From Zingiber officinale (taxonomy: Eukaryota; Streptophyta; Magnoliopsida; Zingiberales; Zingiberaceae), in assembly GCF_018446385.1 (NCBI RefSeq), contig NC_055987.1:7339705-7403704 (forward strand): 64,000 bases of DNA, given 5' to 3'. Below the pieces are notes generated by a model that was given only the letters and a program-made list of their open reading frames with translations, did no database searches and had not been told where the DNA came from. Numbering within the stretch: the first letter of the stretch is position 1; every line of letters starts with the position of its first letter. The position numbers and the translations under genes are program-made. Positions 35,788-45,500 of this stretch are shown in pieces.

Positions 35788-36713
35788 TGTTGGGAATAAA
35801 CCCGTTCAGAAGCTCTGTTTCACGCTTCTGAGTCCATACCAAATGCACAAGTACTTACAATCAAGAAGGTTTGAGCAGATAATCTCAAACTGTCGACTCT
35901 AGTGAGTCGATCCAAGCGTCGAGTAGGTGAGTTGCGGACACCGTGAGTTGTCGAGCAGCGCCAAGTTGCTGCCGAGAGTTGTTGACAGGATGTCCGGAGC
36001 TGCAACACAAACTCAAAGTGGATGCCGAGTCCAGCAGAGCGCTGTCTCCTTAGAACAGATTCGGCCCCTCCACGGTGCTCAGAGGATTAGGTGGACGTCT
36101 GTCTCCCAGGATAAAACGGCAGGATCACGAACACAACCGAGCACTGGTTGTCGTGACGATCTGAACTAGATCCGAAAACTATCACGATTTCTGTTGAGCA
36201 AAAGAAAGGCCCAACAAAAAGGAAGAGAATATGGGGATTCAAAGAGGAAGGAAAGAGCACACAAAGCTCACTTGAACGTTTCTCATACAAATTCTCTCTT
36301 GAATTTTGCTCTGCTCTCTTCATTCCTCTCCAGGTCTTTATATAGACTTGTGCTTGCCTTGGCTTGCAAGCACAACAAGCACAGTTGTGGCTTGCATGTT
36401 TGCCAGCAAGCCACAACGTGGCTTGCTGTTGGCTGCACCTTGCCAGCAAGCCACGCTTGGCTTGCATGTTTGCCAGCAAGCCACAACGTGGCTTGCTTGC
36501 AGCAAGCCACGTTGTGGCTTGCATGCTTGCCAAGTGGTTAGCTACCACTTGGCCTGTCATGTGACGTGCAACGTGTCCTGATCGAGCAATGGGTTGATAT
36601 CCTCCGGGCCCTAGAGTTTCACCCCCTTTGTTCCGAATCAGTCGGAAAGTCTTGCTTTCAATCGTTGTGGGACTACAACCCACACGTCGCGTTTTCATTC
36701 AATTTTTCCAACA
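35788..36713 (-). repeat. 5' LTR of E5 (926 bp)
   Basis: Same termini as the left LTR. TATA box (minus) at 36337-36344; the palindromic array is at about 36358-36545. Ends four bases plus a target duplication away from the hAT element. Confidence 0.93.
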
Positions 36714-37028
36714 TTATGTATCTATATTCTCAGTGACGGATCCAGATAAATATTTAGAGGGGTATTCAAAAAAAAAGATTAAAAAAAAATTCTTACTATC
36801 AAATAAATATATTAAAAGATTAAAATACTAAATTGATAATGATAATGATACAAACATAAAATATGTGCATACCAATAATATAATTATTTTTTTATACTTG
36901 AACCACCAACATCAGATCTAGACATACAAACAAGAGGAGGCAACGGATCCTACGAGTGTTCATCTATTGAAAATGTTGTAAAATTTACTCATTTTCAATT
37001 GTAGCAAAAATATCTTTCTCGATGTATA

Positions 37029-38746
37029 CTACCAACTGTCATTCATCCACTCATCCCCCATCCTATTACGCAAATCAGTCTTGATAATTTTCATCGCAGA
37101 AAAAACTCTTTCAACAGAAGTAGTTGCAACTGGTAAAACTAATGCTAACTCGATCAAACGATATACCAATGAAAAAATTGTATTCTTGCCCGTTTCAACC
37201 ATCTTTTTAGCAAGACTTCCCAAATCTTCAATCATAGAAAATTCTACTCGTACATTTTGAATGTAAGTCTCAAGTTGGTCCTCAACTATTACACGATCAG
37301 TCAATGAAAAATCCTCCGGATAAAGTTCAACAAGGTAAAGTAGCTTACCAATATCAAATTGAGAAAAAAAGTCCTTTGGATCTAAGCAAGCAATGCAAGT
37401 AAGTACTTCCGTACTTGATCCTGAAAACCGATTATTCATCTTTTGAACCATCATATCAAGAACCTAATATTGTAATAATAAAAAATGAATAAAAAATATT
37501 ATTAGAAAATTAAAATTCTATAAAATATTTAAAAATAATACCTGACAAAAAATTTGAACACAATAGTGATGAAAATTAGTACTCATTTGTCCATTACGTC
37601 TACTGCGACCACGAGTTCTCATATTTCTTCCATATTCGGTACTGGGATCATATGGTTACTACAAAATTTTGTTGACAACATCCAAAAAATTCTCCCATCC
37701 TTCCTCTCTCAATTTTTGTAATCGATCTTTCATTGTCTTGATCAAACTGACAGCTAGTACAATGTTTTGATCCTTTTGTTGTAAGGCAAGTGACAATTCA
37801 TTTGTGATTCCCAATAAAGATTTCATCAAATGGATCACAAACACAAATTCATAACTCTCCATCTTATCAATCAAACTGGTGGTGATACCACTATTATCAT
37901 CATTAGTACCATCATCATACATATTTTCAAACAGTTTTAAAACAGAAGTACATGTAGACATCAAACGGATAATAGTCATGTAATGTGAACCCCAACAAGT
38001 ATCCCCTGGTCGTTTTAAACTAATTTTCATTCATGGTCTTGGCAACCTCATCATTTCTTTGGGTATACTACTCAATCAATTCAAGAAAGTTATCTTTATT
38101 TGAGGAACTCAATGACTCGTCATGTCCACGGAAAGGCAAACCTTGTTTCAAAAGAAAGCGTATAACATCTAAAGTTGCCATTAATCGAGTGCGATATGCA
38201 ACCTTCATTCCACGCCCCCTGTGCTTGTAGCAAATGTGACACACTTTGTTGTTGTTTTTGAAAAGTCTCAAGTTGTGTTCTTGCATCATTGTAAGCAGTA
38301 GCTACACCACCAACATGCGTATTAAATACTTCCATTGCTTTTCTCCAATTAGTTATCCCTGAATTAGTAAATGTCTCATCTCCAACTCGACATCCTCTAT
38401 GAGAATTTTTAAAGAGATAACACCAAAAACAAAAAGCTGCATCTTTTGATATGTTGTATTCTAACCATGAAAATTTTTTAAACCAAGCAACTTGGAAACT
38501 TCTATGCTCTTTACCAAATTGTCTTTGGGGATAACTATGACCAAATGGTTGACAAGATCCTCTAATCAAATATTCTCTTCGAATCTGATCTCTAATAGAA
38601 ATATCAAATTCATTAATTGGTTTGCGTAGCCCTAGGTCACTAACAACATCATCCAGATTGAATTCAACGCGAGAATATTTTTTCTTACTATTTTCTTCCA
38701 TAGAATTCTTAGAAGACTCAATATTTCGTTTTAAAAATTTCTCCAT
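37029..38746 (-). pseudogene. hAT transposase (TTF-type zinc finger / DUF4371 / dimerisation), broken
   Basis: N-terminal part (38746-38120): basic start, then a TTF-type zinc-finger region with FKKFSWLEYNISKDAAFCFWCYLFKN. A frameshift near 38240 leads to GLPFRGHDESLSSSNKDNFLELIE, the start of DUF4371, with TAG at 38068 (Trp expected). About a third of the protein is then missing: at about 38030 the frame jumps to GDTCWGSHYMTI. The C-terminus (37454-37029) has the dimerisation helix LALVLPVATTSVERVFSAMK. Between 37659 and 37454 is a gap with GT...AG-like ends that may be an intron. Such proteins act in the nucleus by cutting DNA at the terminal repeats; this one cannot. Confidence 0.88.
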
Positions 38747-39308
38747 AACCTATGTCAACTTCTCAAAATTATTAATTTATGCAATCAACATAATAATTAA
38801 TGTACTACCAAGTATAAATCATGAAATTAGAAATTAGAAATTAGAAATTAGAAATTAGATGAAATAAGAAACAAGATTCACCTAAAATTGAAGAGATTTT
38901 GCTTGTTGTGGAGGATCATCGGCGAAGCACAGTGGCAGCGGCATCAACAGTGGCAGCGCCGTCGACGGAACAAGCGAACCGCGAACAGTAGTGGCGTCAC
39001 TGGCGTGAGGCGTCGATAAAGTGAAGAGACAACAAAGATGAGTGCAATGATTTGAGGAGACCGGAGAGGGGGAAACAATGAGATCTCTTAGTGCGATTAG
39101 GGTTTTTGGTTTGAAGAAGAAAGGATTGACTTGGAAAATGAAGGTTTGACTGTTGAAAAAGCTGCTGGAAAAATAATCGAGAACGAGAAAGAAACAAAAC
39201 GAAAGCTGCTTGGAAAAGGATCGGCAATGAGAAAGGAAGAGAAAAGGTGTTTTTATGACACTTTTGTGAAAAAGTTCAATAAATTTAAAAAATTATAATT
39301 ATACCCTT

Positions 39309-39311
<3 letters not shown>

Positions 39312-39370
<59 letters not shown>
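39312..39370. repeat. (AT)n microsatellite
   Basis: About 27 AT dinucleotides, inside the right end of the hAT element. Confidence 0.95.
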
Positions 39371-39373
<3 letters not shown>

Positions 39374-39603
39374 CAGAAGCAAGGGGGTGCTTCCGCACCC
39401 CCATCGCACCCCTGTCTCCGCCAGTGTATATTCTCCTCCCTCTATACTTATAAGGTCGGCTTAGGACTGTTAAGATAGTGATTATATTTTTTTAAAAAAG
39501 AGATTTATAAATAAATAAATGTCATGAAATTTTTGTTACAAATTTAATAAATTTATTCATTTAAAAGTTAATGACAGTTTCCTTCAAACATGTAAAATCC
39601 ACG

Positions 39604-39718
39604 GTAGGCATCTCATTTTTGAGAGTGAGGTTTGAGATTTTAGTGTAAGAGCTGAAAATTGTAGGCATCTCATTTTTGAGAGTGAGGTTTGAGATTTTAG
39701 TGTAAGAGCTGAAAATTT
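39604..39718. repeat. 57-bp tandem duplication
   Basis: Two essentially identical copies of a unit with GTAGGCATCTCATTTTTGAG and GTAAGAGCTGAAAATT, head to tail. Confidence 0.9.
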
Positions 39719-39804
39719 GAATTTATTTATTTTTAATTGAAAGTTAGCTGGTAATTAATAAAAATATTAAATGTAAGAGATATTAACGTGACACATTAGA
39801 GATT

Positions 39805-40235
39805 ACATGCTTAGGGGTCATCTCCTGAACCATAAAAAACGGTCCAGAGGATCGGTTCTAAAAAAAAAAGTTCGGATTCTCTGGACCACTTTTTGCGATT
39901 TAGGGGATGGTCCCTAGACATGCATTGATGGGGATGAATGATTCTCACCTATTTTATAAGTGAGAGTCATATATTCTACCAATACATGCTTAGGGACCCT
40001 CCCTTGAATTGCAAAAAGCAGTCCAGAGGATCTGTCCTAAAAATAAAAGTCCGGATTCTCTGGACCGTTTTTTGCGATCCAGGAGATGGTCCCTAGATAT
40101 GCATTGGTGGAGATGAATGATTCCCACTTATTTTATAAGTGAAAGTCATGTATTCCACTAATATATGCTTAAGGACCATCTTAAATCGTAAAAAATGATT
40201 TAGAGGATTTGCCCAGAAAAAAAAAATCTCTCTAA
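39805..40235. repeat. Tandem foldback (MITE-like) repeats
   Basis: Two full copies and a truncated third of a foldback near 120 bp, at 39805-39925, 39983-40104 and from 40162. Each begins ACATGCTTAGGGACC-like and ends GGTCCCTAGACATGCAT, with inner arms GGTCCAGAGGATC and GGATTCTCTGGACC around an A-rich loop. Copies are separated by about 58 bp that are themselves repeated (TTTTATAAGTGAGAGTCAT), so the period is about 178 bp. Confidence 0.85.
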
Positions 40236-40390
40236 CCATTGGAGATGTCGGAGTAATTAGGAAAAATCATTTCCCTTGTGAAAAATAAAAATAAATACTA
40301 ATTAACACAGAATTGATGGACAGGAAAATGGGGGCGCATCTGTTTATTTTGTGTATATTTCATGCGAAACAATTTACTAAAATTTCTCAT

Positions 40391-41032
40391 ATGGCAGACA
40401 CACCTTCCAGAGAAGCCGCCGCCGACGACAGCGGTGGCGAAGCAAGATGGTGGAGAGCTTTTAGTTGGCTCGCCGACGCCCTGCTCCTCCCCTGCAAACC
40501 CTTCCTCTTCCTCCCCCAATCTTACAGCTCCGCCTCCTCCTCCCCCTCCGCAGTCGCAGCTCACGTCGCCGGCACCTTCTTTTGCCGCCCCCACGAGAGG
40601 GACCACCGCATCACTCTCTGCCTCCAGCAGGCAGCCGGCGCGGTCCCCGTGATAATCGACCTGCCAATCGGAGTGTCCGAGCTGAACGGCGCCGGGCGGG
40701 TTGCGCTGGAGTGCGACCGGCTCAGGTGGGCCGGGCCGCTCCTGGAAGCGCCTAGATGGGCTGTGCGCTGCGGCGGGCGGAGGGCGGGATTCGGCGGCCC
40801 GAGGCCGGCGACAGGGGCGGAAGCGCGAGCCCTCGAGGCCTTGAAGGCTGTCACCTCCGGGGCCGGAAGGCTGCCCCCGCCGCCGCCTAGCGGCGGACGG
40901 GGAGAGTTGTTTGCGTATGTACGCGGGAACTTCGAGAGGGTGGTGGGGTCCACCTACAGCGAGTCCTACCATCTGGTGGACCCCACTGGAAGCTTGGGCC
41001 TTCAGCTCAGCCTCTTCTTCCTCCGCGTCTGA
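40391..41032 (+). CDS. MIZ1-family protein (DUF617)
   Basis: 213 residues, one exon. MIZU-KUSSEI1 acts in root hydrotropism in Arabidopsis; most relatives are uncharacterised. Family landmarks: GTFFCRPHERDHRITLCLQ (about residues 63-81), PVIIDLPIG, RVALECD, GPLLEAPRWAVRCGGRRAGF, and the conserved end ELFAYVRGNFERVVGSTYSESY...SLGLQLSLFFLRV. ATG 40391 was chosen over 40313 because the extra 26 residues come from AT-rich non-coding-like sequence, while MADTPSREAAADD starts the GC-rich coding part. No signal peptide or membrane segment. An overlapping minus-strand ORF (40298-41047) is a GC-rich shadow. Foldback repeats lie 150 bp upstream. Confidence 0.88.
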   Translation: MADTPSREAAADDSGGEARWWRAFSWLADALLLPCKPFLFLPQSYSSASSSPSAVAAHVAGTFFCRPHERDHRITLCLQQAAGAVPVIIDLPIGVSELNGAGRVALECDRLRWAGPLLEAPRWAVRCGGRRAGFGGPRPATGAEARALEALKAVTSGAGRLPPPPPSGGRGELFAYVRGNFERVVGSTYSESYHLVDPTGSLGLQLSLFFLRV

Positions 41033-41358
41033 GAGTAGCCTGCGCAAATCGAACGGGTCGGGTTTGGTCCGTTATCCGGTTATAATTCTGGAAGCTTGAC
41101 TGCATCTTGTATTTAACCCATCGAGGAGCTTGAATATGTCGTTGTGGTATGCCTCCTGTTTAAGACACGTGACGAAGGCAATTCTTTTTTTTTTAAAAAT
41201 TCTAGAGGACTTAAACCTTTGAGTTTAATATATTTTACCCATTTTCAATTCATAAGGACAAATTTGCATAATTATGACATCATAAGGACACACAACCTCA
41301 ATGGATAAATTTAGGGATATATTTCCTACAAAATTAGGGATTGCTACAAGTTAGCAAT
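41033..41358. other. 3' flank of the MIZ1-like gene
   Basis: No gene. Probably 3' UTR and downstream sequence. GCAAT at 41354-41358 is the proposed target duplication of the next feature. Confidence 0.5.
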
Positions 41359-42535
41359 TGCATACCTGACATTTCATCTAACATTTCATCTAGCATTTTT
41401 AATGAATGACCCTTCATCTAGTCATGATTAACCTATAAATAGCCTAGGCAGTGTCTCCCAAAGGCATACTTGAATCCTTTGAAAACTTGCTGTCCAAGTG
41501 TTACAAAAATTTGTCCAAACCTCATCACATTTCGTGCAAGTTTCTGCCTAAATTTTGATCAACAAGTGCAAGTTCAAGCCCCGTAAAATTTCTGTCCAAA
41601 ATTGAAAAAAATTCTGACAAGGTAAGTGAGCTTTTCATTTCGAGTGTAGCTACAGAATATGTTTGCATTTCATCATTTTATATTACAAATTCATTTCTTT
41701 TTATTCCAAGATGTACTATTATGACTCAAGTTAAATATGGTAAAGAAAATTTTCGAAAATATGATAAGATATGACAAGTTATGACTTGATGCAGTGGGTA
41801 ATAATAATCGATATATGACCATGATACAGTGAGTAATAATAACTGATATACGACATCGCCTCTTAGAGGAATTACATATAGGGGATTGATCAATAAAGAG
41901 AATTTCTAAAAACATGATAAGATACGACAAGTTATGGCCCTGATGCGGTGGGTAATAATAACCGATATATGACCTTACTCCTTAGAGAAATTACATATAA
42001 GAGGCTGATCAGTAATACCATGAAAAACAAGATGATCAACAGTGTTATGTTTTCGATTAAGTGCTATGTTTTTCATTAAGTTATATTTCTGTCATGAATG
42101 CTAAATGTCTTGCTAAAAGTATATGTTTTCGATTAAGTTATGTTTCTGTCATGTTTCATAAAATATGTTTTCGTCATGAATTTTGAATGTCTTGCTATGT
42201 TTTGTATTCTGTCATGTTATGTTCAATCGATCCCACTTACTAAGTGTTTCCCAAGCACTCACCCTCCCTTACTCTCATCCCTAGATAAAGACGAGGAACA
42301 AGTCGAGAAGGAAGAGCAAGAGATGTTTTGGGACTGGTAATGAAGTCGTGTCCAAGTGATTCGTCCTTTTAGTCCATGTCATCTTTATTTGTACACTTTC
42401 ACTTTTGGATTGTAAAGATAATATTTTCATTATATTATTACTGGTTTAGTATGCAATTTATGAGACTTATTATTTTTTAGTATTTATATTCGCGAACAAC
42501 GCCGGTGTCACGTGCCTAGGTCACGAGACATGACA
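41359..42535 (+). repeat. Probable solo LTR (Ty3/gypsy-like), 1177 bp
   Basis: TG...CA ends (TGCATACC to GAGACATGACA) flanked by GCAAT at 41354-41358 and 42536-42540. TATA box TATAAATA at 41434-41441. Inside, a unit of about 175 bp holding GGGTAATAATAACCGATATATGACC is repeated about three times (41780-42000). The end, with TCACGTGCCTAGGTCACGAGACATGACA-like words, resembles Ty3/gypsy LTR ends. No gag-pol is attached. A 5-bp duplication next to TG could occur by chance, so the left boundary is less sure than the right. Confidence 0.55.
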
Positions 42536-42624
42536 GCAATCCTTTAGAACAAACAAGTGATCAGAATTTGATTCTTTAGATCTCAAGCTCATTGCATAAG
42601 GTGGTATAAAACATGTAATCCCTG

Positions 42625-42795
42625 GGATCATGGTATCATGATAAGACATCCAGATTATCACTCAGACACTCGAGATTCGAATCCCAGTTATGACGTATTT
42701 GTAAAATATTTTCCTCCAAATAGAGGGCATAACCAAAGGATGCTGGATTTCTGGACTGACCGTCGCGTGCACTTTTCAATTTATCCTGATAATCG
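42625..42795 (+). mobile_element. SINE-like sequence
   Basis: A tRNA-like head with GGTATCATGATAAGAC (A-box-like) and GAGATTCGAATCCC (B box, about 42671-42684), then a body ending T-rich near 42790. Unlike 29121-29373, no target duplication was seen, so it is either old or truncated. Confidence 0.5.
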
Positions 42796-43014
42796 ATGAA
42801 AAACTTTCATAAAATCGAATCGATCATCTAAGGATAATCAATGAGACTAACTAAAAATCTTCGCCGTGCAGTTCTTCATGTAATAAATTGATAAGACGGA
42901 ACACTCGATCTTTCATCTTCGGACTCATCACTTTTCATTGTCCTCCTCCCCTGAAAAATGCAAATGAGAAATTCATTTTGACCAATCATAACAAGCACTA
43001 AGGACAAATGCCTT

Positions 43015-45161
43015 CTAAGGAGCATCTGAAAAGCAACTAAAGAAGATGCAGAAGAAATAATAGAAAAATTCCCCAACGGTCTTCCACTCTATAGACCAGG
43101 TAAAGCCGGCTCTTTCAAATAGAGGCCGCCGGAAATGTGGCTACGAGTTAAACTAGCAATGTGAGAAATGGTAAAATACAGAGATGTAGGAGACTAAGTG
43201 GATGAACCGTATTCAGCTGATGACCTGTCCAAAAGAAATTGAAATAAAGATGCCTTCTGGTTTTAGAACACTATGAACACCTTCAAACATTTTCATCACC
43301 TTATTTAGTGTTTGGGGATGGGGGTTCCATGAATCACCGCGGTTCACAAACAACACATCCTTTAAAAAGGATGTTTAGTGACAGAAAATTAAGACATTTA
43401 TTAAAAGACTAATGTCAGCTCACAAAAACTAACTACTAAAATTAATGATACAAACTTATGAACATTCCTAGCAGTGATAAAAACAAAAGCATGAATTAAG
43501 ATTTAAAAGGTTTCCATGAGGAAGATAAACTATCTGCGGCATGTCTATAAACATGCATGGCATCGCAAACACTGAATATTCTGTACAAACAACATTTATG
43601 AAAGTATTTGAGTTATTTCCATAAAGAAAATTAAGAAAAGAATGAGAGGATAGACAGAAAAATGAGCACAAGGAAATTGATTTGGGATAAGTAATAACAT
43701 TTAGTTTGATTTGAAAACTACTATCTGGAAAGATGAAAGTGTGGAAAAGACCAGATCTAGATTTACACATTCTCACTCGTAGCTAGGTGGACTGGAGTAG
43801 ATTAACCAGAGACATTTTTCAAAATATTGATAAAAAACATGCAGAGCCAAGACCTTTTGCTGGGATGCAATTATAATTGATTGGTGGCCACTTGCCCCAA
43901 AAGCTTATGTTGTTAGAAAAGATGCCAACTTATGTTGTTAGAAAAGAACCTAATCAAGACTTATATGTTAGTAATAGCTATATAGAAAAAGATGTCCAGT
44001 GGATATTAAGTGGTTCATTGCTCTCCTTAAAATGAGCTATCCAAGCAAAAGAATGCAAATCTCATCTCTCATTTCTCCTTCAAACCCTTCCACCAAAGAA
44101 GCAATGCCCATCATTCCTTATGAAGAACCAACGCCCATCATTCCTTATGAAGAATTAACAACAAGTGCATGTGTTTGGAATTTTTTGTCAAGGGTAAAAA
44201 AGAATACTAGGATTAACTCATAGCCATTCAAACTAGCATTATTCGGTTAGTTTAACAACTTGAATAAAATAAAATTCACTGCATGCTAGGACATCTAACT
44301 AAAACTACAGCCACTAAAGAACATGCATAAACTAATAGAAATAGTTCTTCAGTTGATTTCAATAACAGTAAGCATGTTGATATAATGAGACATGAATAAC
44401 AACAATCAAGCAAGGTGGAAGAAAATGGAAAATGCAGTTATGATACAGATTGCAAAAGTGAATTATTCGTCCAAAGAGCATTTCAGCCTTTACCATGGTG
44501 CCTTTCCCGATCACGATATCGAAGGGCTCACTTCCAAAAGATAGGTCTAGCATGTCGGCCTGAACCACCTTGATGCCTAGCGGTGCAAGGGAAAAACAAC
44601 CTCCATGTCAGACCGTCAAAGTTGACATTTCAACAAGCAACGCAAGAGCAGCGGAAATCCTACTCAGAATCATCACCTTCAAGTCCCTTGTCTCTAAAGC
44701 GGCTCCGCATCCTTTCAACCGCCACAGGAGAGATATCGACGCAGGTCATGTCGGCCACGCCATCCTTGCGAAGCTCCTCGCAGAGCCGCGAGTTGCCGCA
44801 ACCGATCTCCAACACCTAGCAATACCAAAGAATCTAAATTGAATGCTATAACTATGCACGCATGCCGGACGCGTCAGTGAGAAAGCGAACACGGTGAAGC
44901 TACCGAGTGGGATGGATCGAGGAAGGGGAGGACGAGGTGTTGGAAGTGGGAGTAGTCTTTGGACCATTCATAGTGCTCCTCGGTGGCGAACCTCTCGTCC
45001 CTATTAAGTCAGAACAGAGATTGAGGCAGGAAGCGAAGGAAAATAGGAGGAGAAAAGTGGCGAAGGCCAGACCAATAGTGGGGATCGAGATAGGAGGTGG
45101 CGGTGCGCGGGGCGAAGTCAACGGGACTGCTGCGGCGATTTTGATCGCCTGAATCGTCCAT
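43015..45161 (-). CDS. EEF1A lysine methyltransferase-like protein, six exons
   Basis: Exons (minus): 45161-45073, 45000-44904, 44815-44677, 44576-44494, 43359-43225, 43140-43015; 222 residues. All introns are GT...AG and all junctions keep frame. It is an S-adenosylmethionine-dependent class I methyltransferase of the METTL13/EEF1AKMT4-like group; relatives methylate lysines of elongation factor 1A, but the target here is not proven. Landmarks: YWDERFATEEHYEWSKDYSHF; motif I LEIGCGNSRLCEEL; MTCVDISPVAVERM; VVQADMLDLSFGSEPFDIVI; DVLFVNRGDSWNPHPQT; C-terminus FRRPLFERAGFTWSIEWKT. GKGTM replaces the usual EKGTMD-type start of that motif (Gly for Glu), a possible functional change. Intron 4 is about 1.1 kb and holds a 27-bp tandem duplication (44104-44158). 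A tRNA-Asp gene lies 113 bp upstream on the same strand. Confidence 0.88.
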
Positions 45162-45259
45162 CGGTGGCAGTGAGCCCTAAGCTGCTCTGTCGATTGAAGC
45201 TCATGAGTTGGCTTTGAAGCAGAAACCAGCACAAAATGAATTATCGGGCCAGTGGAATT

Positions 45260-45265
45260 AAAAAA
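45260..45265 (-). terminator. Pol III terminator of tRNA-Asp
   Basis: A run of six T on the minus strand, nine bases after the tRNA 3' end. Confidence 0.75.
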
Positions 45266-45274
45266 TACAGAACA

Positions 45275-45346
45275 CGCCGTTGCCGGGGATCGAACCCGGG
45301 TCACCCGCGTGACAGGCGGGAATACTCACCACTATACTACAACGAC
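45275..45346 (-). tRNA. tRNA-Asp (GTC)
   Basis: 72 nt, from GTCGTTGTAGTATAG to CCCCGGCAACGGCG on the minus strand. Acceptor stem GTCGTTG/CAACGGC (one G-U pair). Anticodon GTC at 45311-45313 in the loop CTGTCAC. B box GGTTCGATCC intact. The D arm has GTGGTGAGTA where plant tRNA-Asp usually has GTGGTAAGTA. No intron. Carries aspartate in cytosolic translation. Confidence 0.95.
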
Positions 45347-45442
45347 ATTGATGTTATTATGAGGTTGGCTAAATTACTCGAGTCTCTTTTAGTGCAATTT
45401 AGAAAAAGGACAAATTTAAAAAAAAAACAAAAAAAAAAAAAA

Positions 45443-45500
45443 CCGGCAACCCAGTTAACCGCCTGACAAACGGGAATACTCACCACTATACGACAACAAC
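45443..45500 (-). pseudogene. Degenerate tandem copy of tRNA-Asp
   Basis: About 58 bp matching the 5' two thirds of the tRNA gene: GTTGTTGTCGTATAGTGGTG, then TTTGTCAGG for the anticodon arm; B box lost (GGTTAACTGGGTTG). The flank after it (ATTGGTGTTAT) matches that after the intact gene (ATTGATGTTAT), so a segmental tandem duplication is likely. A long A-run separates the copies. Confidence 0.85.

Larger units (their letters stand above)
30401..36713 (-). mobile_element. Near-complete Ty1/copia retrotransposon (E5)
   Basis: Target duplication TTATG at 30396-30400 and 36714-36718. LTRs 30401-31357 and 35788-36713 start TGTTGGGAATAAA and end CCAACA. Coding is on the minus strand, so the right LTR is the 5' one. 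The polypurine tract (TGTGGGGGAT on minus) lies next to the left LTR. The usual tRNA-iMet primer site TGGTATCAGAGC is not present beside the 5' LTR. Domain order is gag, protease, integrase, reverse transcriptase, RNase H, which defines copia. Confidence 0.95.
36731..39426 (-). mobile_element. hAT-superfamily DNA transposon, internally deleted
   Basis: Perfect 8-bp target duplication TATATTCT (36723-36730 and 39427-39434), the hAT length. Imperfect terminal inverted repeats: CAGTGACGGATCCAG left and, reversed, CACTGGCGGAGACAG right. The transposase gene is on the minus strand and broken. The right end has a pyrimidine/purine pair around GGGGGTGCTTCCGCACCCCC, able to form a hairpin. Confidence 0.93.

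Noticed and set aside
40298..41047. Minus-strand ORF opposite the MIZ1-like gene
   Set aside because: GC-rich shadow; the plus strand has the conserved MIZ1 motifs.
45275..45346. tRNA gene as a SINE head
   Set aside because: Full cloverleaf, correct anticodon and Pol III terminator fit a true tRNA; no SINE body follows.
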